64,000 nucleotides of DNA, taken from positions 1-64,000 of the forward strand of contig CALROG020000017.1 in NCBI GenBank assembly GCA_943369755.1, given 5' to 3'. The position numbers were made by a program, and so were the translations under genes. Within the stretch, counting starts at the first letter, position 1, and each line of letters begins with the position of its first letter. Shown here one piece after another: positions 8,351 to 16,900 of the stretch. Below the pieces are notes generated by a model, which worked only from the letters and a program-made list of their open reading frames with translations, was not told the origin of the DNA and ran no database searches. This DNA is from CALROG01 sp943369755 (GTDB lineage: Bacteria; Pseudomonadota; Gammaproteobacteria; Burkholderiales; Burkholderiaceae_C).

Positions 8351-9636
8351 GATCCGCAGTGATCGGCTTTGCCGGGATGACTCATCTCGGGATAGTTTCT
8401 GGTATCTGCGCGTCCGAGAAAGGGTTCTCCGTCATCTGTTTTGACCCGGATGCTCAACGCATCCTTCCTCTACAGATGGGAAAGCTTCCAGTCTCGGAGC
8501 CGCAACTGGATGATCTGCTTGTCAGGAATGCAAGCAGGCTCCTTTTCACAAGGAATCCAGATGACCTTGCGCGCTGTGACTTGATTTATGTGGCACCAGA
8601 TGTGCCCACCAATGATCGTGGCGAAAGCGATGTTGGTCCGGTCCAGGTCATGCTTGAAGCGGTGTTTGATGTAGCTCGCGCTGACGCCACCGTGGTCGTG
8701 CTGTCGCAGGTTCCGCCAGGGTTCACGCGGGCCCGCCAACATTTGAAACTCAAGCTTTTCTGTCAAGTCGAAACACTGATTTTTGGTCGCGCTGTGGAGC
8801 GAGCACTGCATCCTGAACGAACCATCATCGGCTGCGAAGACCCGGGACAGCCGTTACCTGGTGCGTACGTCGAGTTCCTGACAGCGCATGACTGTCCTTT
8901 GTTGCCCATGCGGTATGAGAGCGCAGAACTGGCCAAGATATCCATCAATATGTGCCTCGTTGCATCCGTCAGCACAGCCAACACACTGGCCGAGTTGTGT
9001 GAGCATATCGGCGCTGATTGGTCCGAGATTGCACCGGCGCTTAAACTGGACAGACGTATTGGCCCGTGGTCTTACCTCAGCCCCGGGCTTGGCATCGCTG
9101 GTGGCAACTTGGAGCGTGACCTCGCAACGGTGTGCGATCTGGCAGAAAGGCACGAGACAGACCGGGGGGTTGTGCGCGCGTGGATTGCCAACAGCAACCA
9201 TCGTCAGCGCTGGGCCGCAGAAACGATCAAGGTCGCTTTGTTGAATTCCTTCCCCCGCGCGACACTTGCGATCTGGGGACTCGCCTACAAAGAGGACACT
9301 CACTCTATCAAGAATTCTCCGGCCATTGCCACAATTCTGGCTTTGCCCGGGACCCGCATGAGGCTGTATGACCCAGTGGTTCCGGCTGCAGTGGTCAGTC
9401 ATGTTCAAGCACAATCGGCAACCAGCGCTTTAGAGGCCTTGATCGGTGCAGATGCCCTTTTGATTCTCACGCCATGGGCCGAATTCAGAAATATTGCCGT
9501 CAGTGAAATCAAGGCGCGTTTGCACGGACGGGTCATTCTTGACCCTTACGGTGTGCTTGATTACGAAGCGGCGACGGCAGCTGGTTTTATGGTGTACACA
9601 CTTGGCAAACCAAAGCCTAGGATGGACGATGCTTGA
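8347..9636 (+). CDS. UDP-glucose/GDP-mannose dehydrogenase family protein lacking the catalytic cysteine
   Basis: 429 residues starting with GTG at 8347 (GTGA overlap); an in-frame ATG at 8293 would lie within the previous gene. Family features include the lysine/asparagine helix AELAKISINMCL (residues 193-204) and GLAYKEDTHSIKNSP in the C-terminal domain. The thiolate loop, normally GFGGSCFPKD, reads GIAGGNLERD here, with Asn254 where cysteine is expected. The dinucleotide loop GFAGMTHLG also departs from GxGxxG. Without the cysteine, the four-electron oxidation to a uronic acid is unlikely. It may do a two-electron oxidation or have another role. Confidence 0.8.
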   Translation: MRSAVIGFAGMTHLGIVSGICASEKGFSVICFDPDAQRILPLQMGKLPVSEPQLDDLLVRNASRLLFTRNPDDLARCDLIYVAPDVPTNDRGESDVGPVQVMLEAVFDVARADATVVVLSQVPPGFTRARQHLKLKLFCQVETLIFGRAVERALHPERTIIGCEDPGQPLPGAYVEFLTAHDCPLLPMRYESAELAKISINMCLVASVSTANTLAELCEHIGADWSEIAPALKLDRRIGPWSYLSPGLGIAGGNLERDLATVCDLAERHETDRGVVRAWIANSNHRQRWAAETIKVALLNSFPRATLAIWGLAYKEDTHSIKNSPAIATILALPGTRMRLYDPVVPAAVVSHVQAQSATSALEALIGADALLILTPWAEFRNIAVSEIKARLHGRVILDPYGVLDYEAATAAGFMVYTLGKPKPRMDDA

Positions 9637-10501
9637 ACACACACAGCTTGCCGATACTCGGCCCCAGCGCGTGGTTGTTATGGGCGCCGGAGGGTTTGTT
9701 GGGGGCGCGATCATGCGCAGACTCGCGGAGGCGGGCGTCAAAGCGATTGGTTTGGGGCGTACAGACGTTGACCTCTTGTCTGAAGGTGCCGCACCAAGGC
9801 TGGCGAGCATACTGCGTCCTGAAGACGCGTTTGTCGGCGTGTCAGCAATTGCACCTTGCAAGAACGCAGACATGCTGGTGCAAAACATGAAGCTTGCTCG
9901 TTCGCTTACGAAGGCGTTGGAGTTGTCGCCGGTTTCGCACGTGATTAATATCAGCTCTGACGCGGTCTATGGCGATTCCTCCGAACCTCTAAGCGAGGCT
10001 TCGCCCCTGGCACCCGAGTCACTACATGGCGCGATGCACCTGGCCCGGGAATTGATGTTTCGCAGTAGCGTTAGTGCGCCGCTCGCGATCCTTCGCCCTA
10101 GCCTGCTGTATGGCGCGGGCGACCCGCACAATGGGTATGGGCCAAATCGTTTTCGCAGACAGGCAAACAACGGAGAAACCATTGTCCTGTTTGGCGAAGG
10201 TGAGGAACAACGCGATCATGTTTACATCGAGGACGTCGCGCAGCTTGTGCTGCGGGTGCTAATGCGGCGTAGCAGCGGCTCACTGAACGTTGCAACCGGC
10301 CAAGTGCATTCCTTTCGGCATATCGCCGAAGAAATCGTCCGCATCTCCGGTCGAAGTTCACAGATTCAGGCGACAGCCCGTACAGGGCCCATGCCTCACA
10401 ATGGATACAGGGCTTTTAGTGTGGCCGCCTGTCGGTCCGCGTTTCCAGACTTTTGCTACACCTTGCTTTCTGATGGTTTGAAGCTATCGGACTCTCACTA
10501 A
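9629..10501 (+). CDS. NAD-dependent epimerase/dehydratase family protein with atypical active site
   Basis: 290 residues. ATG at 9629 overlaps the previous stop by 8 bases; the longer frame from 9494 runs inside that gene. The Rossmann loop VVMGAGGFVGGA (residues 16-27) and ISSDAVYG (residues 108-115) place it among extended SDRs. The usual YxxxK is replaced: the aligned stretch is LHGAMHLARE, giving His133 and His137. Dehydrogenation by the normal Tyr/Lys mechanism is therefore doubtful. It ends the plus-strand run and its stop overlaps the stop of the convergent methyltransferase gene. Confidence 0.78.
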   Translation: MLEHTQLADTRPQRVVVMGAGGFVGGAIMRRLAEAGVKAIGLGRTDVDLLSEGAAPRLASILRPEDAFVGVSAIAPCKNADMLVQNMKLARSLTKALELSPVSHVINISSDAVYGDSSEPLSEASPLAPESLHGAMHLARELMFRSSVSAPLAILRPSLLYGAGDPHNGYGPNRFRRQANNGETIVLFGEGEEQRDHVYIEDVAQLVLRVLMRRSSGSLNVATGQVHSFRHIAEEIVRISGRSSQIQATARTGPMPHNGYRAFSVAACRSAFPDFCYTLLSDGLKLSDSH

Positions 10502-11163
10502 AGCGAGTCAGTAATGGTCCAGGCCCAGTCGCCGCGGTAACCGATTTGGTTAAAAAAAGCTTCCCAGTCGTCCACGTGCATTGCTGTAACACAGGTCAAA
10601 ACCCATTGCTCGAGTGCTTTTTTCTCAGAATCGTTCCTCCACGCATCTACAACAATGAATGCGTGTTGTTTTGACACGCGTTGAACTTCCAGAATCGCTT
10701 GCGCGCACTCTTCAAGTTCAAAGTTGTGCGCGACATTGATGGAAATGACGAGGTCGAATTCCCCGTTGGGGTGGGGTAGTTTACGTGCATCTCCGACGTG
10801 AACCCGATCCAACATTGCTGGGTGAGCGTGTTTGATGGCGTACTCGGAAATGTCCAGTCCTTCTAGCCGCGCTTCAGGCATACGCAGGCTAAAGTCATAC
10901 AACATGAAGCCCTTGCCGCATCCCACGTCAAGAATTGATGCGTCATCCCGCAAGTTATAGTGCTGGCGTATCAACGCAACAGTGCTGGTCCAGAATCGCG
11001 GATGATACGAATAGCCCCCATATCCGTGCATTCGATCGCCATCGAAATAGTCCCTACCGAACTGGCGTGACAAAAGTCGATCTGCGTGTGTAACTTCGCG
11101 CCCACGTTGGTCGATGGGCCGTTTCGAGCGCGGATAGAGCGCCATCAAGTCAACGTAGGGCAT
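10498..11163 (-). CDS. Class I SAM-dependent methyltransferase
   Basis: 221 residues. ASILDVGCGKGFML (around residues 75-88) is motif I of Rossmann-fold methyltransferases; LEGLDISEYAI supplies the ribose-binding acid and FDLVISINVAH is motif IV. It is the last gene of the minus-strand run and follows the E1 beta gene by 12 bases. In a glycan locus it probably O- or N-methylates a sugar, but the acceptor is unknown. The family includes small-molecule methyltransferases of all kinds. Confidence 0.85.
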   Translation of the reverse strand: MPYVDLMALYPRSKRPIDQRGREVTHADRLLSRQFGRDYFDGDRMHGYGGYSYHPRFWTSTVALIRQHYNLRDDASILDVGCGKGFMLYDFSLRMPEARLEGLDISEYAIKHAHPAMLDRVHVGDARKLPHPNGEFDLVISINVAHNFELEECAQAILEVQRVSKQHAFIVVDAWRNDSEKKALEQWVLTCVTAMHVDDWEAFFNQIGYRGDWAWTITDSL

Positions 11164-11175
11164 TGCGTACTGCGC

Positions 11176-12240
11176 TCAGAACGGTCCGATAAATGACTTG
11201 TCAGGAACGTCTAGCGGAAGGTCCGTCGACACACCCAGCGATGCTTCTGACGCTTCTTTCATGCCAAGTGTTCTGCATGCCGCGTTGTAAACGTCGATTG
11301 CACGGGGGTAATAGTGACGTGTCAACGCTGGTGTGCTTGGAGAGGGAACTTCTGGAAGCGAAACGCGTATGGGTGCCGCCTTGAGTGCATCAAACACTTG
11401 CTCTGTGACGCTGGCAATAATCTCGGCGGAAAACCCCAGGCTTCCCCATCCCAGGTCGGCTGCCACAAGATGTCCGGTGCGCCGCACCGATTCGAAAATT
11501 GTTTCACGATCCAGCGGGCGCAATGTTCGAACGTCGATGACTTCCGCCTCAACACCATCGCGAGCCAGCCACTCAGCGGCTTTTAGCGCTTCAAGCACCA
11601 TATAGGATGCCGCAACCACAGATACATGCGTACCTGCTCTTGCAACACGCGCTTTGCCAAAGGGCACCCGATAGACGTCGCCAGGCACGGGCCCATGGAC
11701 GTTGTGCAACCATCGATGCTCAATAAAGATGACCGGGTTATTGTCAGCGACAGCCTCGATCAGCATGCCTTTGGCGTCATGTGGCGTGACCGGCATGGCG
11801 ACACGCAGGCCCGGAATATGAGCGAACAGCGCATGCAGTGCCTGGGAGTGCTGTGGACCCTGGCCCCAACCGCGTCCGATCAACATTCGCATCACAAACG
11901 GGACAGCAGACTTTCCGCCAAACATATAGTGCCAGTTGGCGGCCTGATTGACGATTTGCTCAAGGGCCAATAGAGCGAACTCCATTCGCTGATGGACCAT
12001 GATGGGGCGCATCCCGCCCAACGCGGAACCCAACACCACCCCTGTCATGCCGGCCTCTGCCGTTGGCATGTCCATCACCCGGTGATTGCCATACTTCTCC
12101 TGAAGGCCGGCCGTAGTGCCGAAGATTTTCTTTGGGTCGGGCACGCCCAGACCAATCAGGTAAACCGACGGGTCACGCTGCAAGCACAGATCCGTCGCCT
12201 CATTGATTGCCTCCGAGTAGGTGAGCTGCCTTTCATTCAT
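11176..12240 (-). CDS. Thiamine-diphosphate-dependent E1 dehydrogenase, beta subunit
   Basis: 354 residues, related to the beta subunits of pyruvate, acetoin and branched-chain 2-oxoacid dehydrogenases. MDMPTAEAGMTGVVLGSALG retains the glutamate that activates thiamine diphosphate. GPQHSQALHALFAHIPGL and VIDVRTLRPLDRETI are family hallmarks of the pyrimidine-binding and C-terminal domains. The start at 12240 overlaps the alpha-subunit stop by 4 bases, so both are made together. No E2 acyltransferase or E3 flavoprotein is encoded in the window. An acyl transfer or decarboxylation step on a sugar is therefore worth considering. Confidence 0.88.
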   Translation of the reverse strand: MNERQLTYSEAINEATDLCLQRDPSVYLIGLGVPDPKKIFGTTAGLQEKYGNHRVMDMPTAEAGMTGVVLGSALGGMRPIMVHQRMEFALLALEQIVNQAANWHYMFGGKSAVPFVMRMLIGRGWGQGPQHSQALHALFAHIPGLRVAMPVTPHDAKGMLIEAVADNNPVIFIEHRWLHNVHGPVPGDVYRVPFGKARVARAGTHVSVVAASYMVLEALKAAEWLARDGVEAEVIDVRTLRPLDRETIFESVRRTGHLVAADLGWGSLGFSAEIIASVTEQVFDALKAAPIRVSLPEVPSPSTPALTRHYYPRAIDVYNAACRTLGMKEASEASLGVSTDLPLDVPDKSFIGPF

Positions 12241-13232
12241 GACTGCAGATACTCCTGGCCTTCGGCTGAGGCGAACAGATGTCGATACAGCATGTCAGGG
12301 GCAGGAAACGCGCCCTCGCGGGCCAGTGCGAACGCCTGATCGAGCTCTGTTTCGATAGCGGCACGAAATGCCGCAATGTCGCCCGCAGCAAGCAGCCCCT
12401 GCGACACCAATCGCGATTCCAGCGTTGTCAAAGGGCAGCGCTGCTTCCACGATTCAAATTCAGCCTCATCGCGATACCCCAAATGATCGTCGTAATTCGG
12501 GCCACAGTGCTCTCGCCAGCGGTACGTCATGAATTCGATAAAAGTAGGACCGTCGCCCCGCCGTGCCCGTTCAACCGCCTGGGTCACCAGCGCCTCCACA
12601 CGCTCCACATCATTCCCGTCGGCCTGAAAGCTCGGCAGTCCATAGCTTGCGGCGTGTTCGAATACCTGCCGGCCAGGGGGCTGGCGAACTGACAAAGGCG
12701 AATAAACGGAGAACAAGTTGTTTTCGCATATGAACACCACAGGGAGCTGTTTCAGAACAGCAAAATTGACGGCCTCCGAAAAAACGCCCTCTTCAGTCGA
12801 GCCTTCCCCGAAAAACACGGCTGTGACGCGCTTGTCCTTCTTCATGGCCGAAGCAAAGCTCAAACCAACGCCAATCGGAATGGTGCTGCCCACAATGGGC
12901 ACGGCACCCATGAAGCCCGCCTTGACGTCGATCAGGTGCATCGAGCCGCCCTTGCCATGGCAGCAGCCTGCGTCCTTGCCGTACAACTCCGCAATCATGG
13001 CGTCCAGGTTGCCCCCTTTTGCCAGGTAGTGGGCGTGCGAGCGGTGGGCACTGACGGCGTAGTCATCAACCGCAAGCGCCCGGCAGGTGCCGACCGCCAC
13101 GGCCTCCTGCCCAATGCTCAGGTGTACCGGACAGCGCATTTCCTGTTCACCATAGACAGCCGCAATGCGCTCTTCCACCATGCGGATCCGTAGGATGCCT
13201 TGATAGGCCTGGATGATCGACAAACTGGACAT
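12237..13232 (-). CDS. Thiamine-diphosphate-dependent E1 dehydrogenase, alpha subunit
   Basis: 331 residues. HLSIGQEAVAVGTCRAL, AHRSHAHYLAKGG and GKGGSMHL are standard E1-alpha motifs. The thiamine-diphosphate/magnesium motif is GEGSTEEG followed by ENN about 30 residues later. It pairs with the beta gene by a 4-base overlap and shares one base with the stop of the upstream epimerase gene. Such alpha/beta pairs normally decarboxylate 2-oxoacids and hand the acyl group to E2 lipoyl domains. In this sugar locus the acceptor is more likely free or sugar-bound, which is inference. Confidence 0.9.
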   Translation of the reverse strand: MSSLSIIQAYQGILRIRMVEERIAAVYGEQEMRCPVHLSIGQEAVAVGTCRALAVDDYAVSAHRSHAHYLAKGGNLDAMIAELYGKDAGCCHGKGGSMHLIDVKAGFMGAVPIVGSTIPIGVGLSFASAMKKDKRVTAVFFGEGSTEEGVFSEAVNFAVLKQLPVVFICENNLFSVYSPLSVRQPPGRQVFEHAASYGLPSFQADGNDVERVEALVTQAVERARRGDGPTFIEFMTYRWREHCGPNYDDHLGYRDEAEFESWKQRCPLTTLESRLVSQGLLAAGDIAAFRAAIETELDQAFALAREGAFPAPDMLYRHLFASAEGQEYLQS

Positions 13233-14227
13233 TAGGCGTAGAGCGTGTATTCAGTGGGTGCCATTTTCAGGGACTGAATGTATTGTTCTCCCCACCTGAC
13301 CATTTCTTCCAGGCCCTGGTCAAGGCTGATTCGCGGCTCCCATCCGGTGTCTCGCTTGATGGCCGAACTGTCCAGCCAGTACCTTTGATCTTCACCATAT
13401 CGCCCGGGTGCCATTTCAACGAGATCTTCGAACGGAATGTTCATGATCTTTGCAATCCGCTCGGCCAGTTCGCGTATCGAAACCGGGTGTTCGGGCCCTG
13501 CGTTGTAGATCTTGCCGAGCGGGGCCTTCTCATCAATCAGGTGAACCGCGCGTGCCAGGTCCTCCGAGTGGATGTAGCTCTTCTCCACCATCCCACCGCC
13601 TTGAAGCGGCATGCGTTGCCCGGTCAGGCCGCACACCACCAGGCGCGGTATCACACGGTACACCTGCTGGCCCGGGCCGTAGGCGTTGGATGGGCGCAGG
13701 ATGTTCATCGGGAATTTCTGAACACCCACCAGCGTCTGCAGGTGCATGTCACCAGCAGCTTTGGAAACCGCGTAGGGGCTGGTGGGACGCAATGGCGTCT
13801 CTTCTGTTGCAGGAACATCCATTGAGCCATACAGCTCAGAGGTGCCAATCTGTATCCAGCGCCTGAGGTAGTCCCGCCCCGCCAGAAACTCTGTCATGCG
13901 GGCCAGCGCGGTCACATTGGTTTCATAGTAGCGCCAGGCCTTTGTCCAGGACGTGGCATAGGCCAGCGCCGCGAAATTGACCACGACGTCGGGGCGCTCC
14001 TTGTCGAACATTTCGCACAACCGGTCTTGCTCATGCACGATATGAATCTGATGGTAGGCATATCGGGGGTCGCCATGTCCGACGCCCAGCGTGAAAGCAT
14101 CCATCTTCTCGGGATTGCGGCCCACGCAGATGACTTTTTTGGGATTGGCATGCTTCAGCAGGTACAGCGCTGTGTGCACCCCAAAGATGCCATTGCCGCC
14201 CAGGATTACATAGGTTTTGTTGCTCAT
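13232..14227 (-). CDS. NAD-dependent nucleotide-sugar dehydratase/epimerase, GDP-mannose 4,6-dehydratase-like
   Basis: 331 residues. ILGGNGIFGVHTA (residues 8-20) is the nucleotide-binding loop. IGTSELYG matches the TSE variant of the active site seen in GDP-mannose 4,6-dehydratases, and SPYAVSKAAGD gives the YxxxK pair. ILRPSNAYGPGQ and YIHSEDLA lie in the substrate domain. Keeping the Thr and Glu makes 4,6-dehydration plausible, producing the 4-keto-6-deoxy intermediate that DegT aminotransferases use. Two such aminotransferase genes lie immediately upstream in the same run. Confidence 0.85.
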   Translation of the reverse strand: MSNKTYVILGGNGIFGVHTALYLLKHANPKKVICVGRNPEKMDAFTLGVGHGDPRYAYHQIHIVHEQDRLCEMFDKERPDVVVNFAALAYATSWTKAWRYYETNVTALARMTEFLAGRDYLRRWIQIGTSELYGSMDVPATEETPLRPTSPYAVSKAAGDMHLQTLVGVQKFPMNILRPSNAYGPGQQVYRVIPRLVVCGLTGQRMPLQGGGMVEKSYIHSEDLARAVHLIDEKAPLGKIYNAGPEHPVSIRELAERIAKIMNIPFEDLVEMAPGRYGEDQRYWLDSSAIKRDTGWEPRISLDQGLEEMVRWGEQYIQSLKMAPTEYTLYA

Positions 14228-14242
14228 GTCGTCTCTTCGTAA

Positions 14243-15367
14243 TCAGGGGTTGCCATAAAACTCGCGAATGACGGACACCGTGTAGGCGATCTGGTCTGCG
14301 TTGATGTGCTGATGTGCTGGCAGGGTAATGACCTCATCCGCCTGTTGCTCGCATACCGGGAAGTCCCCCTTCTTGTAGCCCAGATCCTTCGCGCAGTTCT
14401 GCAGGTGAATCGGGATCGGGTAATGAATTTTTGCTTCTACGCCCCTGGACACCAGAAAGCTTACCAATTCGTTTCTGCGCTTTGCGGTTGCGAGGTAGAG
14501 CTGGTAGACCTCCCGGTAACCCGGCGGTCGGTAAGGAGGCAGAATGAATGATTCAAGGCCCTTGAGGCCAGCATCGAGCAGCTTTGCATTTCGGATACGG
14601 GCTTCAACCAGGCCTTCCACCGTATCAAGAACACGTGCACCCACTACCGCCTGAAATGGTTGAAGCCTGTCATTGACGCCCCAGATTTCAACATGGTCGC
14701 GATCAAGCAGGCCGTGGTTACGGTACAGGCGCAGAAAATGGGCCGCCTCTTCATCGTCCGTCACGATGATGCCGCCGTCACCCCACACGTTCAACGGCTT
14801 CAACGGATGCATGCTGAAAGCATTGACCTTGCCAAAGGTGCCGGCATGGCGCCCGTTAATCTTGGCGCCAACGGCGGGGCAGGCATCTTCAACCACAGGT
14901 ATGCCATGCCTGTTGGCGACTTCGAGTACCTTGTCCATATCCGGGGAACACCCAGCCCAGTGCACGGGCAGAATCGCAGACGTCTTGTCCGTGATGGCGC
15001 TTTCGATCAGGCTCACATCAATTTGGTAGCGTGCATCGCAATCAACGAACACGGGCCGTGCGCCGGCCGCGACGATGGCACCTACGGTTGCAATAAAGGT
15101 GTTCGCCACGGTGATCACTTCGCTGCCCGGCTTCACGCCCACAGCTTTGAGCGAGAGGATCAGCGCGCCGGTTCCGGTATTGGTACCGATTGCGTGTTTG
15201 ACACCAATATAAGAAGCGAACTTCTTCTCGAACGCTTCGACAAACGGGCCCAGAGTGAATTCACCGGAGGCGACCAAGCGGCGCAAATCCTGGAAATGGG
15301 CGTCAACCTCAGCGAATTGCTGATCAAGATAGTTGTATTTGACTTGCATGGGTACGGGTTCAGGCAT
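14243..15367 (-). CDS. DegT/DnrJ/EryC1/StrS family PLP-dependent sugar aminotransferase (copy 1)
   Basis: 374 residues. The PLP lysine is in FSMHPLKPLNVWGDGG. GTNTGTGALILSLKAVG and VITVANTFIATVGAI form the cofactor phosphate site, and PVHWAGCSPDMD and VVEDACPAVGA hold the aspartate that binds the pyridine nitrogen. Members transfer an amino group from glutamate to keto sugars. The 5' end overlaps the neighbouring DegT gene by 8 bases. The two are clear paralogues, and their substrates probably differ. Confidence 0.9.
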   Translation of the reverse strand: MPEPVPMQVKYNYLDQQFAEVDAHFQDLRRLVASGEFTLGPFVEAFEKKFASYIGVKHAIGTNTGTGALILSLKAVGVKPGSEVITVANTFIATVGAIVAAGARPVFVDCDARYQIDVSLIESAITDKTSAILPVHWAGCSPDMDKVLEVANRHGIPVVEDACPAVGAKINGRHAGTFGKVNAFSMHPLKPLNVWGDGGIIVTDDEEAAHFLRLYRNHGLLDRDHVEIWGVNDRLQPFQAVVGARVLDTVEGLVEARIRNAKLLDAGLKGLESFILPPYRPPGYREVYQLYLATAKRRNELVSFLVSRGVEAKIHYPIPIHLQNCAKDLGYKKGDFPVCEQQADEVITLPAHQHINADQIAYTVSVIREFYGNP

Positions 15368-16472
15368 TTCGATGAAATTCAGAGATCAGCTCCACCACCC
15401 TGTCCTGTTGCGCATGGGTCAGTGTCGGGTACAGCGGCAGGCTGATGATGCGACCTACATGGTGCATCGTGCGCGGGAAATCCTCTGGCCGATAGCCAAG
15501 AGACTGCGCGGCTGGCTGAGTGTGAATAGGCGTAGCGTAGTGCACCAATGCCTCAACACCATTCTCGTTGAGATACCTTTTCAACTCGTCTCGGCGCTCC
15601 GTGCGGATCACGTAAGTTTGATAGACGCAGTACTCGCCAGGCGCTTCATCCGGCACCTCTACATAGGGACGCAATAGGGTGTTGTAGCGAAACGCCAATT
15701 GGCGCCGCTGCGCTGTCCATGCGTCAAGATGCCGCAATTGCACGCGCAGCATCGCTGCCTGCATTTCGTCGAGGCGACAGTTGTAGCTGAAAAAATCGCA
15801 TTGTTCGCGGTTAACCAGCCCATGGTTGCGCGACTGGGCCAGTTGTTTGAGCAGTTCAGGGTCGTTGGTGGTCACCATTCCGCCGTCTCCGAACGCATGC
15901 AGATTCTTCAGAGGGTGCAGGCTGAAGCTGGCGGCATGCCCCCAACTGCCCATGCGCTTGCCATCCAGGGCGGCACCTACTGCCTGGGCCGCATCTTCAA
16001 GCACGAACAGCTTGTGACGTTCGGCAATAGCCATGATTTCCTTCATCCTGGCGGGCCTGCCGGTCAGATGCACCGGAACCAGCGCCCGCGTACGCGGCGT
16101 AATCGCCGCCTCGATCGCAGCCGGGTCAATATTTCCGTCGTTTCCGATGTCCACGAACACAGGCTTGGCACCCGCCAGCGCAATGGACGCGGCGCTTGCA
16201 ACAAACGAGTTGGGCACCGTAATGATTTCATCGCCCGGCGCAAGCCCCAATCCACGTAGAACAAGATGCATCGAACAGGTTCCGTTCGAGATGCCGGACG
16301 CGTGCTTGGCCTGGCAGTACTCTGCGAACTCCTGCTCAAAAGCGGCCACTTCCGGCCCCAGGATATAGCGCCCACTGTCCAGCACACCCTCTACGGCACG
16401 CATCAGGTCAATCTTGACCAGTGAGGCTTCCGCGGCCAGTGCGGAATACGGTACAGCAAAGGGTGATGTCAT
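15360..16472 (-). CDS. DegT/DnrJ/EryC1/StrS family PLP-dependent sugar aminotransferase (copy 2)
   Basis: 370 residues from ATG at 16472; an upstream extension to 16610 would run through the Nudix gene and is rejected. FSLHPLKNLHAFGDGG holds the PLP lysine. SNGTCSMHLVLRGLG, ITVPNSFVASAASI and VLEDAAQAVGAALDG are family motifs. The stop codon of the upstream Nudix gene shares one base with this start. Copy 1 follows directly and is similar over its full length, suggesting tandem duplication and divergence within the locus. Confidence 0.9.
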   Translation of the reverse strand: MTSPFAVPYSALAAEASLVKIDLMRAVEGVLDSGRYILGPEVAAFEQEFAEYCQAKHASGISNGTCSMHLVLRGLGLAPGDEIITVPNSFVASAASIALAGAKPVFVDIGNDGNIDPAAIEAAITPRTRALVPVHLTGRPARMKEIMAIAERHKLFVLEDAAQAVGAALDGKRMGSWGHAASFSLHPLKNLHAFGDGGMVTTNDPELLKQLAQSRNHGLVNREQCDFFSYNCRLDEMQAAMLRVQLRHLDAWTAQRRQLAFRYNTLLRPYVEVPDEAPGEYCVYQTYVIRTERRDELKRYLNENGVEALVHYATPIHTQPAAQSLGYRPEDFPRTMHHVGRIISLPLYPTLTHAQQDRVVELISEFHRNA

Positions 16473-16900
16473 CAGTGGTCGCTCAGGATATTGCCGGGAA
16501 TTCGGGCGCGCTCTAGGGCCGAGTCCCAGGCCGCCAGAAGAGGCTCGGGAATTGCCAGCCCGGCCGCCGTTGACCGAAGCACGAATTCTAAGGCCTGTCC
16601 TTCGTGGCACACAGTGGGCTGAAGGCCGTCATACGGAGCCCAGAAAATCGTCAACGCATGGACCGGAAATCTGGGCGCGCGATCCATGGTCTCTATCAAG
16701 AAATGCAGTTCATTGGCCCGATATTCTGTTTCTTCCAGAAGCTCCCTGCGGGCGCAGTCAATCATTGCCTCTCCCGGCTCGGCATGGCCACCGGGTGGGA
16801 CCCACATTCCGGGGTGACGCAGACCCGGCTTGTCATCGCGGTGTTGCAGCAGGGCGGCACCGTCTTTTCGCAACAAAATGACTGCGGCGACTTTGTCCAT
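16472..16900 (-). CDS. Nudix hydrolase
   Basis: 142 residues. The Nudix box is complete from Gly38: GHAEPGE (Glu44), then RELLEETE (residues 52-59); the usual glycine near its end is Glu59. WVPPGGHAEPGE is typical of enzymes acting on nucleoside diphosphates linked to another moiety. It shares one base with each neighbour (DegT and GmhB), so it is embedded in the heptose/amino-sugar run. A GDP-mannose hydrolase-like or other nucleotide-sugar clean-up role is possible, but unproven. Confidence 0.87.
   Translation of the reverse strand: MDKVAAVILLRKDGAALLQHRDDKPGLRHPGMWVPPGGHAEPGEAMIDCARRELLEETEYRANELHFLIETMDRAPRFPVHALTIFWAPYDGLQPTVCHEGQALEFVLRSTAAGLAIPEPLLAAWDSALERARIPGNILSDH

Noticed and set aside
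10480..10520. Terminator between the two convergent polysaccharide runs
   Set aside because: The stop codons overlap and I see no hairpin with a T-run in either direction close to the junction.
16473..16610. N-terminal extension of the second DegT protein
   Set aside because: The added residues are Arg/Gly-rich and overlap the Nudix gene; the ATG at 16472 fits the family N-terminus.
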